64,000 nt of DNA from Podocnemis expansa. Taxonomy: Eukaryota > Chordata > Testudines > Podocnemididae. Of this stretch, positions 11,069 to 24,000 are shown one piece after another. The notes below the pieces were generated by a model. That model did no database searches. It had not been told where the DNA came from and was given only the letters and a program-made list of their open reading frames with translations. The translations under genes were made by a program, and so were the position numbers. Every line of letters begins with the position of its first letter. The first letter of the stretch is position 1. The stretch is from assembly GCA_007922195.1 (NCBI GenBank), contig ML682090.1, positions 1,409,389-1,473,388 on the forward strand, given 5' to 3'.

Positions 11069-11415
11069 GACCATCTCTGCCTCACACCCCCAAGGGCGAC
11101 TCACCCAATTGCCCTGCCTGGCCACTCCAGTTTCCCCAGCCTGCATTAAGCGAATGGGTCACAGTTCAGTGCCCTTGCTTGGCCGCGGTTGGAAAGCTAC
11201 GTCCTCCTCGCCCACTGAAGATTCTCACCACTGCCCCCTGGCCTGAGGTGACGGTGAGGGGCTCTGCAGCCTTTGTCCAGGTGCCCGCCTTGCTGGGCAC
11301 TGATACAGGAAGACCTGCTTCCTCCTCCGTCCCCCGACCACCCCCAGGTGGTTCCCATCTTCTTCCTCCTCACACCAGTGGGATCTGAAGGCAGGGTGTC
11401 ACCAAGGGCAGAGCC
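11069..11415 (+). other. SV2A: Probable SV2A 5' UTR part of the first coding exon
   Basis: A strong splice acceptor ends at 11068: a branch-like 'ctgataac' at about 11034, a long pyrimidine tract, then 'ccttccag'. This would start the exon 347 bases before the SV2A ATG, consistent with mammalian SV2A where exon 1 is non-coding. No other acceptor between here and the ATG looks better. The assignment rests on signal quality only. Confidence 0.5.
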
Positions 11416-12004
11416 ATGGAGGAAGGGTTCAGGGACCGGACGGCATTCATCCGGGGGGCGAAGGACATTGCCAAGGAGGTGAAGAAGCATGCTACTAAGA
11501 AGATGGGCAAGGGCATGGATCGCATGCAGGACGAATACACCAAGCGCTCCTATTCCCGCTTTGAGGAGGAGGATGATGATGAAGATTACCAGCCCCAGGA
11601 CGGCTACTACCGGGGTGAGCCAGCCAATGATGAGGAAGGGGCCTCCAGCGATGCCACCGAAGGGCACGATGAGGACGATGAGATCTACGAGGGCGAGTAC
11701 CAGGGCATCCCCCGCAATGACTCCCTGAAGGCTGGGGACCCTCTAGCTGGCCACCAGCAGGTGGTGAGCGAGTTCAGGGACTTCGAGGACCTGGAAGGGG
11801 ACAAGAAGAAGGACAAAGAGGAGCTGGCCCAGCAATATGAGCTGATCCTGCAGGAGTGCGGCCACGGGCGCTTCCAGTGGACTCTCTACTTTGTGCTGGG
11901 GCTGGCCCTCATGGCCGATGGCGTGGAGATCTTTGTGGTGGGCTTCGTCCTCCCCAGTGCCGAGAAGGACATGTGCTTGTCAGACTCCAACAAAGGCATG
12001 CTGG
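11416..12004 (+). CDS. SV2A: SV2A coding exon 1: cytosolic N-terminus and first membrane span
   Basis: Residues 1-196 plus one base of codon 197. The ATG opens MEEGFRDRTAFIRGAKDIAK, the SV2A start. Lysine-rich residues 15-45 are followed by acidic and tyrosine-rich stretches (FEEEDDDEDYQP and DEDDEIYEGEYQG). In mammals this tail binds synaptotagmin under phosphorylation control. Span 1 (FQWTLYFVLGLALMADGVEI) lies at about 154-173. The donor at 12005 is GTAAGT. Intron 1 runs 14.6 kb. Confidence 0.96.
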
Positions 12005-15000
12005 GTAAGTCCTTGGGAGGCCAGAGGGAGGGGGGAATCTTAGGGCATCTTGGACTGGGGATCTGGGGGCACTTTAAGAGGAAAAGAGGCATTTTCGGGG
12101 TAGGGGACTCTAGACCCAAAGCAATGCATGCTGGGAAGGGGGGCAGACCCTCCCTTTGGCTTGGTGTGTGTGTGTGCAGTGGGAGGGGGTCCTTGTAATT
12201 TAGTGCAGCACGCCCATCCCTTCTTGCTGCCATTCTGCTCCTAAATGCACATGGGAACGTTCTTCTGCGGTTTTCAGTGTGGTGCACTCTCACTGTTAAT
12301 GTGTGGCCCGGTGTGAGATGATTTTTGGGGGGCCCCTTTGCTACAAAGCTTTTCAGCAAGGTCCCTTCCCACCACCACCTGCAAGGCTCAGGTTTTTATG
12401 TGCAGAGAGCTGGCTGCTTGTCCCAGCCTCAAGTGCCTGTGAGATTAGAGCAACTGGAGTGTGTGGTGGGATAGCAGAAGGGGCTTTGCAGAGGCCCTGA
12501 GCTGTTCTCCTGTCAGGTGTGCCGTAAAATGAGAGGGACTCCTGTCCTGAGTGGGGGAGTTGCGGTTATTCTCCCATTTGGGCTATCACCTGGCGTGATG
12601 CAGCTGCGTACCCTGCTGTTGGAGCACAGGCCATAAAAGTGATTCCCAGCCCCAAGAAAACCCCTGTGGTTTAGTAGCCCAGACTGAACCCAGCCTAGGT
12701 TGTACTGTTGAAGGGAGCACACAGAGCACGTCTGGAATGTGATCCAGGCCCCAATCAGTCAGGCATGTCTGTGATTCACATTTTCTTTTGGCCTACGGCT
12801 GCAGGCAACTTTTGAAAGCTGGGGGCAGCTCCAGTGGCTCTCGCTGCCTCTCCCCTAGTATGTGGTCAGTGGGGTTTCCCTGTGGCCTGGCTGTACTGTG
12901 TGAACCCTGAGGTTACGTTCACACACAGGGGGTTATTTCGATACGAGTTGTTTCGAAACAACTTGTATTGAAATAACGCCTTATTTTGAAATAAGTTAAT
13001 TCGAATTAAGGAAAAAAGCTCAAAGTGAAATAGCATGTTCGGACAACAGTTATTTTGAAACGAGTCACCATTGTTTTGAAACAACATGTTCTGACGGGAC
13101 TGTTTCGAAACAATTGTTTTGAAACAACGTTGTTTTGTCACCAAATGGGGTTTAAGCTGTTTCGAAACAACGCCGTTGTTTCGAAACAACGGAACGTCGC
13201 GTGAATGTGGCTTTTCTTATTTTGAAACAACCTTTGTTGTTTCGAAATAAGACTGCCATGTGAACACACCTTGAGTGTCTTGCTCCTTCAGGAGTCATGC
13301 AAATTGCTTTCCTGGTAGATGCACTCTGTTGTCTAAGTAGGCTTTTCATCTTCAAGTCCTTTTACTTCTGTGACTGATCATGTTGCAATGAGCTGCTGTG
13401 TGTGTGTGCCTGAGGCATGCCACTGCTCTCTGATGGATGGAATCAGTTCATCTCCACTCTGTATCATAGCCCTCGTACTGCTAATGACTGATGGGGATTT
13501 GCAAGTGGCAGGGGCCTGGCTTTTCAGGGCAGGAGGTTGAGTGCTATAGGTGCCACATGGTGATTCATGCGCTGTGCTGAAATCTGTTGAGTCCTTAGTA
13601 GCCCTGAATTTGGTTTGTCATGGTTCTTGACCATCTCTTTGTAGCAAAATCTTATGGTTTTACCAGTCAGGCTCTGTGATCCACTCCATAAGGCAGGCTG
13701 GTCAATATCCTTCCCTGGGAAACGGAGAAGTGTAATAGCTTGGATCTCAGGCAGCGTTAGAGAGCTAGGAATAGAACCCAGGAAACTTGACACACTCACG
13801 CTGCTGCTCTAACCACTAGACGCCATACCTCCCCCAAATTTGGGACTGGAATTCTGGAGCCCTGACTCTCAGGCCCGCCCCTTACTCTGACCGCTGGACT
13901 CGCCCACTGCTTTGAGAATGCCTTAAGGCTCTTAAATGTGTGTTCTTTGCCTTGCATCCACTGTATGTTCCTGACTGTCCATGTTAGTGGATACAGCCTA
14001 GTAGCAATCAGGGTCAGCTCCCAACCTCAGTGTGCCCATGAAGACTGGCTCTCAGGAACTGGCCAGCAGAGACCTGGCACTCTCCTGAGTGGGTCCCTGT
14101 GTCTTTGATTCCTGCCACATGCCATGTGATGGCTGGGAGCCACTGGGAAAGGCTGTTGCACCTAGGTGCAATGGAGAGCTCCTATGGATGAGCTGGGCCT
14201 TCTGGGGCAGTGGAGTCTGAAAAAGACTGGCTGGATGGGTCAGAGGAGTGTTGGTGGCATGTGGATTTGGCTCAGTTTGGGAGGAAATGGAATCACCCCC
14301 TTTCCTTCCACCAGCATGTCTCCATCACGTGTGCTGGTTGTAGGCCATTTTTAAAATAACTAGATTTGCCAGATGCCAGAAAATAACTTGAACTGCCAAC
14401 CTTTTTTAATGTGGATCTAAAGAATGGCCATCTTCTCCCAGTACACTGAGGTCTCTAATGTTAAAAGCATCTGTGCCCACTGAAGGGGCTTCAGTTCTCC
14501 CACGTCCGCTGTTTAAGCGATAATAGATCAAAACCCTTTGAAAACACAGGGGCGGGCTGTCTGCCCACAACCACCCCAAATGCTCTGTGGGAAAGAGGAT
14601 TTGAGTCTCCTGAGGGTGAGGAGACAATGTTATTGATCTTGTCTGGGGAGGTAACACACATAGATACTGTAAGTGGCTGTTGAAAGAGATGGGGGTTGGG
14701 GTGGTGGTGGTGAATTTGCCTTGTGAGTGACAATGTTCCCTCTAATTACTTGTAGACTGTGTGCGCAGACAATTTCTTTGTGTGCGCAAAAACATGTCTT
14801 TGTGAGCACCAATATTAGCACTATGGAATTTTTTGTGCACACTTTTTTTTCTTGTGTGCGCAGGTTTCATGACCTGTGTGCACGCGCACATGCGCACAGC
14901 TTAGAGGGAACAGTGAGTGGGAAGTGAGGTGCTGGATCTTTTGCATTTCACAAGTGATAACCCTGGGCAGTTCCCACAGGCCTTGTGGCTTGCTTGGCCT

Positions 15001-18000
15001 TCCACCCTGTGCAGACTGAGGTGCAAATGTGCCGGACACAGCAAATGAGCCACCCCATCCATTTAAGCAGAAGTCTGCTGGCATGTGAGGGCAGGTGGAA
15101 GGGGGTGCCTGTGACCTGCTGCTGCATCTCTGACTAAGGAAAGCACTGGAGTCAAGTGGGGATTTTTTGGTCCACAGCTGAATCCACTGCAAGAGCAGAG
15201 TGACCAGGCCAGGGAAGATGCATGGCCTCCCCTTAGACGCAGTGATGCCTAGTGGTTAGATGCCATGCCCCATATCTGTGGAGCAGGAGGGGCCGTGCCA
15301 GTGATTTTTTCATCAGCCCAAACCAAGATCCAGATCTCCCTTAGTGTCTGTTCATATGGCGGTGTCCCCATTAGTCAAGCAACCCCGGGTAAGACTGATC
15401 TCCAACTTTTCTGCATCAGGGTTGCTGCCTCTCCTAGGCAATGGGGTATTCCCTTACTAGCAATCCCATGACTCAGGCAGGCAGATGAGGATCCATGGCG
15501 CTGCTGTAATATAGGAGCCAGGAGAGGAAGTACCATGTCCCCAAGGGAAGGGTTCTGGGTAGGTCTGGGACGTGTGGGGAGAACCAAGACTGCACAGTGC
15601 TAATGGCTGATGCTGTCCCACAAGCACCTCAAATTCTGTGCTGATGAATCGAGCCTTTCCACCCCGGGAGCTGGGTTTGTAGTGTTATCCCTACTTTACA
15701 TGTGGGGAAACTGAAGCAGAGAAAGGCGAGGTGACCTACCTCTAGGTCACCCAGCAAAAAGGTGAAGGAGTGAGGTGTAGAACCAGGGACTCCTGCCATC
15801 CAGTGAGTCCTCTGTGGTAACCGTGAGCCTCTGCGTCCCTTTTAGAGCTTGGAACAGATCACCAGGGCCAACAGACTGCAGCACATGAGTTGAAGGAGCT
15901 GTGGGACTTGTGCAGGCAGGCTCCGTCTGACTCCCATCACCATCGTATCTGAGAATCTCAATCATGAAATGACTTGTCCTCCCAACCACCTGTGAGGAGC
16001 CCCATACTAAGAGGCGGGGAAACCAAGGCATATAGCAGCAAGCGGCTTGCCCAGATTACACAGCACAGTAGGGAGTTGAATGCCAATCTCCTGAGGCTCC
16101 AGCTGGTACCCTAACCAGGGGTCTGCAGCCTACAGTTCTGGAGCCCTCTTTGGCTGCCCCCTGGCAGCTCTGGGTCTGTCCCCCCATGTGCCACTAGCAA
16201 GCCCTGCAGGCGGCCCAGTTCTGGCTCTGTCCCCCCCGCCCCACCACCACCCAGGGACTCTGCAGGCAGTCCATGCACGACTCCAAGCTCCCCTCACTCC
16301 TTGCCAGGACACTCTGTGGCAGACACCCTGGCCTAGTTCTCCCCATCAGGAGGCTACGCTCATTACAGCTCTCAAAACACTTGGTTATTGAAGGAATTTT
16401 TAAAATGGCCTTTCTTATCTTTTGGGTTGCAACCCCTGCCCTAACCACTAGACCAGCTATTCTATCAAGCAGCTATTGCTGTGTTGCCACCCATGACCTG
16501 TTCTCCTTTGCTGCCTTTTGTAAGGGCTGACCCTCGGGTCTCCTGTTCCATACGTGGCTGGGCAGCAGTCGTTTCTCCCTAGTGATCTCTGGATGGTGGC
16601 AGAGCACCAGGGGGGAAGTGCCCTTGGGTGAGTGTGAGGGCCAGGGCACAATGAGAAAGCAGAACTTCATATAAAGTGCCGCCCCCTTTGGGCAGCCACA
16701 GCCAGTGAGGCCAAGTGTGTGCTTGAGCCTGGGGAGTGCTGGTTGAGGGCGTTCGCTTTCCTTTTCAGTTCAACAACTGGGGAAGGACTCATTCCCTATC
16801 CCCATTGCTTCCTTTGAGAACAAGCTGCAGGAGGAAATGTTGTCTAGTTGGATAAGCAGGAAGGGACCAGCAACCCCAGGACTCCTGTGTTCTGGTCCTA
16901 GTTCTGGGAGGGCAGTGGTGTCCAGTGGTGAGAGTCAGGCTGCTGGATGCCCCCTCTAATCCCAGCCCTGGGGTCCTGTGCTACTGCTCTGCTGATGCCC
17001 CTTGGTTCCAGCCTTTATGCCCTCTTCACACGACCCTTTTTTAAAAAACTTCTGGTGCCAGTAGCTGTGATTTGTCCCAGGGCTCTGGAGGCTGCTGCCC
17101 TCACTCGTCCATGATACTCCCAGGCTCCTGCCCCCCACTTCTTTCATATTTTATCTTTGGTTTTTAAATTGTTTGGTCTTGCTCAGCTGATGGAGTCAGT
17201 GAGCAGGTATGTAGTTGGAGAGATGAGGCTTTGCTTTACCGAGGGTGAGAAGGACTCTTGAAAGTCAAAGTGCACCTGAATGAAGAGAAACAAACAAGGA
17301 GGCCTGTGGCACTTAAAGACTAACAAATTTATTTATCTTATGAGCTTTAGTGAGAGAAAATCCCACTTTGTCAGATGTTTTGAAGATGGGGAATTTATAG
17401 AATGGGAGGAAATAAATGCAGGGGAGTTTAAGTCATGGGAACAGGTCACATTGTAACAGCAAACCAAACAGTTGTCAGAATTCAAACACTAGGGAGCTGC
17501 ATACAGAGAAGGATGAGGTCATAAATAAATGTTAGTGTTTAAGTGCCACAGGACTCCTTGTTTGTTTTACTGAACTAGACTAATATGGCTGTCCCTTTAA
17601 ATGGAGAGAGAGGAGGGTGTGTTTGGGGTACTTAAAAAGCAAACCTTAGGTGTGGCCCAGGGGTAACAGCCTGGGTCTGGAAGTTAGGATGGCAGGCCTA
17701 TATTCTGGGAGGGGAATGAGGTCAAGTGGGGAGAATGCAGGATTTGGGGAGCCAGGACTCCTGGGTTCTGTTTCTGGCTGTACTACTGGTTTTCAATACA
17801 AGTTCTGCTCTCAGAATTATTTTGGGAAGGGTCCTTGGCCTTTGATATACAGGAGATCAGATTAGATGGGGAAACTGAGGCACAGAGCAGCAATGTAGGA
17901 GGCTGCTTCCCTGTAATTTGGCCCAGTGGGTGGGATGTAGCCCAGCTCTCACATCACTCAGCACACCTGTAGCCAAGGTGGGATTAGAAGCCAGCTTGCT

Positions 18001-21000
18001 TGAATGGCAGACTCGTACGTTTACCATCAGTGGTGTTGCTGATGCCTGGCACAGGGGGAACATGCCCCAAGTCCCTGTGCCAGTCCCCTGAATGGCTGGC
18101 ACACCTCCTGCCTCTCCCAGCCCCATCTCCGGCCGGGTATCCTGGCTGGGTATCCAGGGCTGGGCTGGCTGGAGCAGCACCTGCCTCTCTCTCCTGGTCT
18201 GGGCCGCTTGTGGCAGCGTCTGCCTTGCCCATCCCCGTCCCCGACTGCAGGAGCCCAGGGCCCCAACTCCGGATCAGGGCCAGGGGGCGGACCCAGGCCC
18301 TGGGTCTTTTCCTGGGGCAACGACATTCCTGCTTACCATTAGCCCATGCTGCCTTCCTCACATAACTCTGTCCCCTAGAGTACGTGTCTCAAACACGCGG
18401 CCTGCAGGCTGCATGTGGCCCCTAAAGCTATTTCCTGCAGCCCACAATGACCACTATTGTTACCAATATTTGCAATATCATTGTATGAAAAGGTTTCAGT
18501 GGTACAGCACTTAAGCTAACTTACTAGTCCTCATGCAGCCCTCATGGTGATTTGAGTTTGATACCCCTGCCCTAGAGGGATCTTTGTAAGCATCCTTGGA
18601 AAGCTAATGCCAGCCAAGGGCTCAGAGCTGGAGGCCCATGAAGGACCAAGCTCAGCAGAAACAAGCTGGGAAGAGCGGTTGGGGATGGAGATGTAGCTGG
18701 GGTGACTCGGGCATTGCAGTTCCTTTGGCTGCAATGTGGGGGGAGTACTCTTGGCCGACAGCGACAGTTTGTGACTCACCCTCTGCTTCGTCCTCTTCTC
18801 CTCCTGTCGTCCTTGAATACTGGCATAATTTAGCCTATGGCAATGGGCTCCCGGTTTATCTCCCTGCACCACTGACGGCCCCTCCAGGCCTCAGCACTGT
18901 TGCAAAGGGCTTAGTGGGAATTAAATCTAAATGAAAGGAGCCAGAGGGAATCTTTTCCCAATGGCTGCTGAGAAGGACTGTGGTGGGGAGGCTGCAATAA
19001 CTGGGGCGGCAGGAGTCTGGGAACCTGGGGAAGGCCCAGAGGAGCTTGGATTTCAAGCAGGTTTTGTGCTTGGGGAAGGCACCAGATTGACGCCCCCAGC
19101 GCGTGGTGATCTGAGCAGGTGCAGGCCGCACTGCGGCAAAGCTCCCTCCCCCTCCCACCTTGAGCGCCGCCTGCTGAAGTCCTGAGAGGGAATTAGCCCC
19201 CAGCCCCTTGAAAGACCAATGGAGCTGAAGCACCCTGGATGAACCCTGTGCCCCATTTCTGGGTGCACTTAGCCTCCATGGCTCTGTCAATCCTTGGCCA
19301 GTTTGCAGAGAGCACCAGGGACTAGATAGAGACCCGGTAAACTCATTGCATGCAGCTGTCACTAACACCAGCAGGGCTGACTCTCAGCCATGCCTGTCCT
19401 GGGCCCAAGCATGCAAGGCACCTTCAGCCCATTTTCCCAGCTCACCCTCTGGGGACTCCTGGGCATGGTCAGTGTCCTTCTGACTTCTGCAGCCATCCCC
19501 TCTGGCAGGTCCCCAGCTTCGTGAGCTGTTGCTGGCCATGAGGATGGGACAGGAGTGTGTGAGAAAGGGGTGCGTGCAAGATAAGCATGTGTGGACAGAG
19601 GTGGTGGGATACAGGGTAGGGACTGTGTGCATGCCAGGCACCACATGTGTGCAGGGGAGTGTTTCTGCTGGGACGTGTGGCTCTGTGGGATCCCAAGCCA
19701 GCCCTTAGCTGCATGGGAGGCGGACTTCCCATTAGCGTTTGCGTAGTGGCTGGCCCCCTCCCAGCATGTTAGGGTGACAGTAACTTGCGCTGACAAGATC
19801 TGGATGGCGTCAGTGGAGGGACCTCCATATTGTGCCTGCGCTCCTCATCCCCAAGGGATCCCAGCCCTTTCGCTCAATGCAGACTGGTGTCACCTGGGAT
19901 GAACTCTGGATCCCTGCCTGACAGCAGCTTCCAGGAAAGTCTAGCTGCTAATTCAGTGCTTGGATTTGCTTGACCATCCCTACCTGGACCCCATGCCTGT
20001 CCTTAGGAGGGCTGATGTTTGCTCTAACCATTAGACTCCACTCCCCACACAGAGCTGGTGAGGCCTGGCTCCTGGCCCTCTCCTCTAGCCCCTGTTTGCC
20101 CCTCTTGGAGTGGGGCTCAGGACCAGTTTTTGGCTTTATCTGCTGCCTCCTAGGTTTAGTCACCTGCTGGCTGATAACCACAGTTCCTTATTGTCTGTGG
20201 TCCCAGGACGTGTGCTGCAGTCCTGGCTGTGGCAGCTGCTGCCAAGTCAGCGCCTGCCTTTGCATCTTACACTTCAGGGTCCCTTTCTTTGGTGAGCCAC
20301 CTACCAATCGCCCTGAGCTCCCCCCCCCCATTTCCCTCTGTGCTTCCTTATGCTGGCTGATGCTGGCTTGTCATCTACCTCCCTTGCTGACCCTGCAGGC
20401 TTCTCTGAAAAGGCCCATCTCTAAGACCCCCATCCCCATCCAGCAACCTCTCCAGAGCATGCAGGGACAGTGCTTCTCTTCTGAGTGATTGGAGTCCGGC
20501 TGGGAGCTGGATCAACTTACCGCCACACCTCCATTGTCCCTCCCTCTACCTGTGTGGAGGGGAATCTTGGAGCTGCGGCTGCAAACTTGTGGCTTTGAAA
20601 CCTTTCTGGTTTTGGCCCCCATTTTCCATACACATCTCTCTGCTCTCCTTGGTTTGTTTGCAAGTCAGTTACCCTGTAGCCCTGAGCACAACTTAGGGAG
20701 CTGGGCGCTCTTCTTGGAGACCAAGGTAGTGTTTGTCTTTAGGGAGGCTGCCCATAACCCTCCCAATGATTAGTCATTTAGTTCCACTCATTACTGGGTC
20801 CCCCAACTATGGTGGGAGCTGGGAGCATCTCTAAAAATCAGGCCTGTGTGGATGTTGAAGAGATTTTTCATGCTAGCTCCTGCGATGTCAAGCTGTGGGT
20901 CCTGCCAGTGCTAAATTCACTTAGATATCAAAGATCAGTTCCTTGGGTTTGTTATGGGGGCTTGGGTGGGTGAGCTGCAGGTTCTGTTTTAGCTGGTGGA

Positions 21001-24000
21001 GCTATGCCTGCAAAATGGCCATCCACAGAACTGGCTGCATCTGTGTCCGTGTCCCGTCTGGGGCTCGGTGCTTGGCATCTCAACAGCCTGATGTGGCATC
21101 AGAAGTGGCTTGGGAGACTTCCAAGGGGGTGACGTAGCCATGCTGTCCTTCTTGAAACCATCGCTTTGCCCCCAGTATAGTTAGGGGAGCTGGGATCCTC
21201 CATTCAGCTGGGTTGGCATGGCAGGGATGTGGGAAAGGAGAATCTGTCTCCATGGCCTATTTAGCCCCTGGCAGCTGCTGGTCTGGATCCTCCAGCAACT
21301 CTCTTGGAGCAGGGGCATGAGGTATCCATTGACTTGGCAGCAGCTTCCACAGCCAGGCAGAAGCCAGGACTGCAGCACACATGTCCCGGGACCATAGACA
21401 ATTAAATTAAATGTTGGGGGTGGGGAGACTTGCCTCCCTTGCCCAGTGCAGAATGCAGAGCAAGGGCGATCTAACTGCAGGCCCAACTCCTGAGCCCACA
21501 TGCAACACAGGTCTGAGCTGGAGGGGAATCTGGGAAGGGTAAAAGACCATGGGCAGAGCCTCGCACATGGAGTGGGGCATGTGTCCACAATGGAAACTTA
21601 TTGGAGAATAAGGTAGAGGATCAATGCGGGCCACATTCCCTTCGAATCCTATTGAGTGAAATGCGGATGGGTTTCCCTGGCATGAAGGGGGAGCTTTAGC
21701 TGGTGGCTTGCAAGAAAGCTATAACAGTCTGCCGACCCCTCTGGCTTGTTCCCTCCTTCCATAGGAGCTGGGAAGAGACTCACCAAACTCCTCTTGTTTG
21801 AGCATCAAAGAGGTTGGATCCACTTTCAGTTGGTGCTGCTCTGGGCTGGCTTAGAACAAGGGCTGAAGGGGGACAGTGTTCCCATCCCCTGAGCCACCCC
21901 TCTGGCTATTTAGGATTTATATGGTGGCAGCATCACAGTCATGAGTCCTTATTGTGCTTGGAGCTGTATGGGCCATGGGCTGTGCTCTGTACGAGCTGTG
22001 AGTCAGGCCCCCCCACTCCGCCTTTGCAGGATGTTATAGGGGCACATCAAGTGCAGGCTGGCCTTTGGAAGACCAGGCCCCAGCTAAGATGGGAGAAACA
22101 CTTCTTGGGGCTGAAAGTTTCTGGCTGAGAGGTCAGGGGCACACTGGGCACCAGCCCGGAGGTTCGACTAGGTCGTCTCATCTCCTGTGTCTCAGCCTGA
22201 GTCTTAGGGTTTGCTTATGCTGCAGGCATGAGGCACGGTTGTAGCAGCTTTGATCGAGCTGGCCTGGGCACCCCTAGCTGTGAAACCACAGCAGCCTGGC
22301 CTTCAATACAAGCTTGGCCGGATCCCTGGGTCCTTCCTCTGATGCCTATGCCTCTGCAGCTTGCCTGCTATTGGTACCTGAGCTAGTTGACTCACCCTGC
22401 TGCAGTGTGGATGTACCCACTTTATCACACTCCACAGCAGAAAGGGGGTTTCTTAGTGGATAGGAACAGCCCTCTGAGAATCCCCAGTTGATGCAGAGCC
22501 GGCATATGAGCCACTGGCATTGGTATGGACCTGCAGCATGAGTTTCCTATGGGAAACAGAATATTAGCTATAGCAGCCCTGAGGCGGCTGTAGTTTACAC
22601 CACGGGCTGGACAGAGCTTGGCATTGCCCCAGAATATGGGGGTATTGGCAGTGGGGCATAAGAGCTCCCTTAAACCCCTACCCCAAGTGCAGGAAGAGAC
22701 TATTAGCGGGCTCGCTGGTTCCAAAGCCGTTTGGCTCCTGCCAGCTGTTCTTCTCTCCTCCGTTTGGAAATGGAGATGCCCCTTCCCACCGCTCTGCCCC
22801 CTCACTAATTCACCCCCCCCCCCGATCTATCCAGAAGCAAACTGCTGTGGTTCTTTTCTCGTCCATGAGGCCTGTCACCTTGTATCACACTGACGCATGG
22901 CCCTGTGACTGCAGCTCAAATCGAAATGAAAGGAAGGATAAAAATAACTGCTTCTCCTCTGCCTCCCGGCACTCCACGGCTTTGCTGTGATGGCAGGCTT
23001 CCCACCCCACAACTGAGGCAGTTCTTCCAGCCCCAGACCCCATCTGTGCTTTGTTGCTCCGTTTTGCTAGTCATGGCTGGTTTATGTCTTTAATTTGTGC
23101 AGTTTCTCCTCTGGGTTTTAAGTGGATTCAGCATTGCTGAATGGGCTGGATTGACCATGACCTTCCATGCATGCAGCTAGGACAGGCACTGGGGTGAGCT
23201 TCCCCTAAATACAGCCCATTACGGACACACGCCAACTGGGCTCTGCTGGGTTCACCTTCTGGGCCTGGGCATTGCAGCCGGAGCCGCCAGCTGCCTCAGG
23301 TGCAGGAGAAGGCTCAAGGAATCTCAGACCCTGTTTTAAGTCATGATTTTTAGTTTAGGACACAGGCATCTTTGCTGAAATGGAAGGGCTTTGCACCACC
23401 CTCTGCTCAGCTTTTCCCACCGAGTCTTATAAGTAGGATCAGTGTGGAGGGCTTTAGGGTATGGACAGCTCGATCTCGTCTAGCCAATGCCTGGTCCTGC
23501 AAGTCAATCCATCTTAGAACCTGGGCACACCTCTTCTCAGACCTGCTTGCATGGCTCAATTTCTGGGTCAGGGCCATAGCTTGTCAGAGGCGTTTCAGGT
23601 TCCCTTTTGGGATGACAGCCCCGCAGGAAATGACTGGGCATCCAGATTGTGGCAGTTCTGTTGAACAGGTGTAAGTTTTAAGGCAAGGAAGGCCTGTTAG
23701 CCTCATCCCTTCTGACAACCTACACAGTGCATCCTGGAACCCCTTTCTTGACAATTCCTGCATCAAGCCTGGAATGTCTGGCTGGGCTGACCTATCTCCA
23801 CGAAAAGAAATGGCCAATCTGGAGGGATGTTGGTAACTTGGAGAGGGTTCAGGGAAGAGCCACGATAATGATGAAAGAATCAGAAAACCCACTTTAGAAT
23901 GAAAGACTCAAGGAGCTCAGAGCATTTAGCTTAACAAAGAGAAGGTTAAGGGTGACTTGATCCCACTCTGGAAGTACATAGGTGGGGAACAAATATTTGA

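Noticed and set aside
11197..11667. 156-codon - strand open frame with a hydrophobic start
   Set aside because: It is the antisense of the GC-rich SV2A first coding exon; SV2A on the + strand is certain.
12911..13275. CRISPR-like array from repeated TTTCGAAA units
   Set aside because: Units are short, overlapping palindromes with irregular spacing, and the whole block is dispersed at a second locus; the genome is vertebrate.
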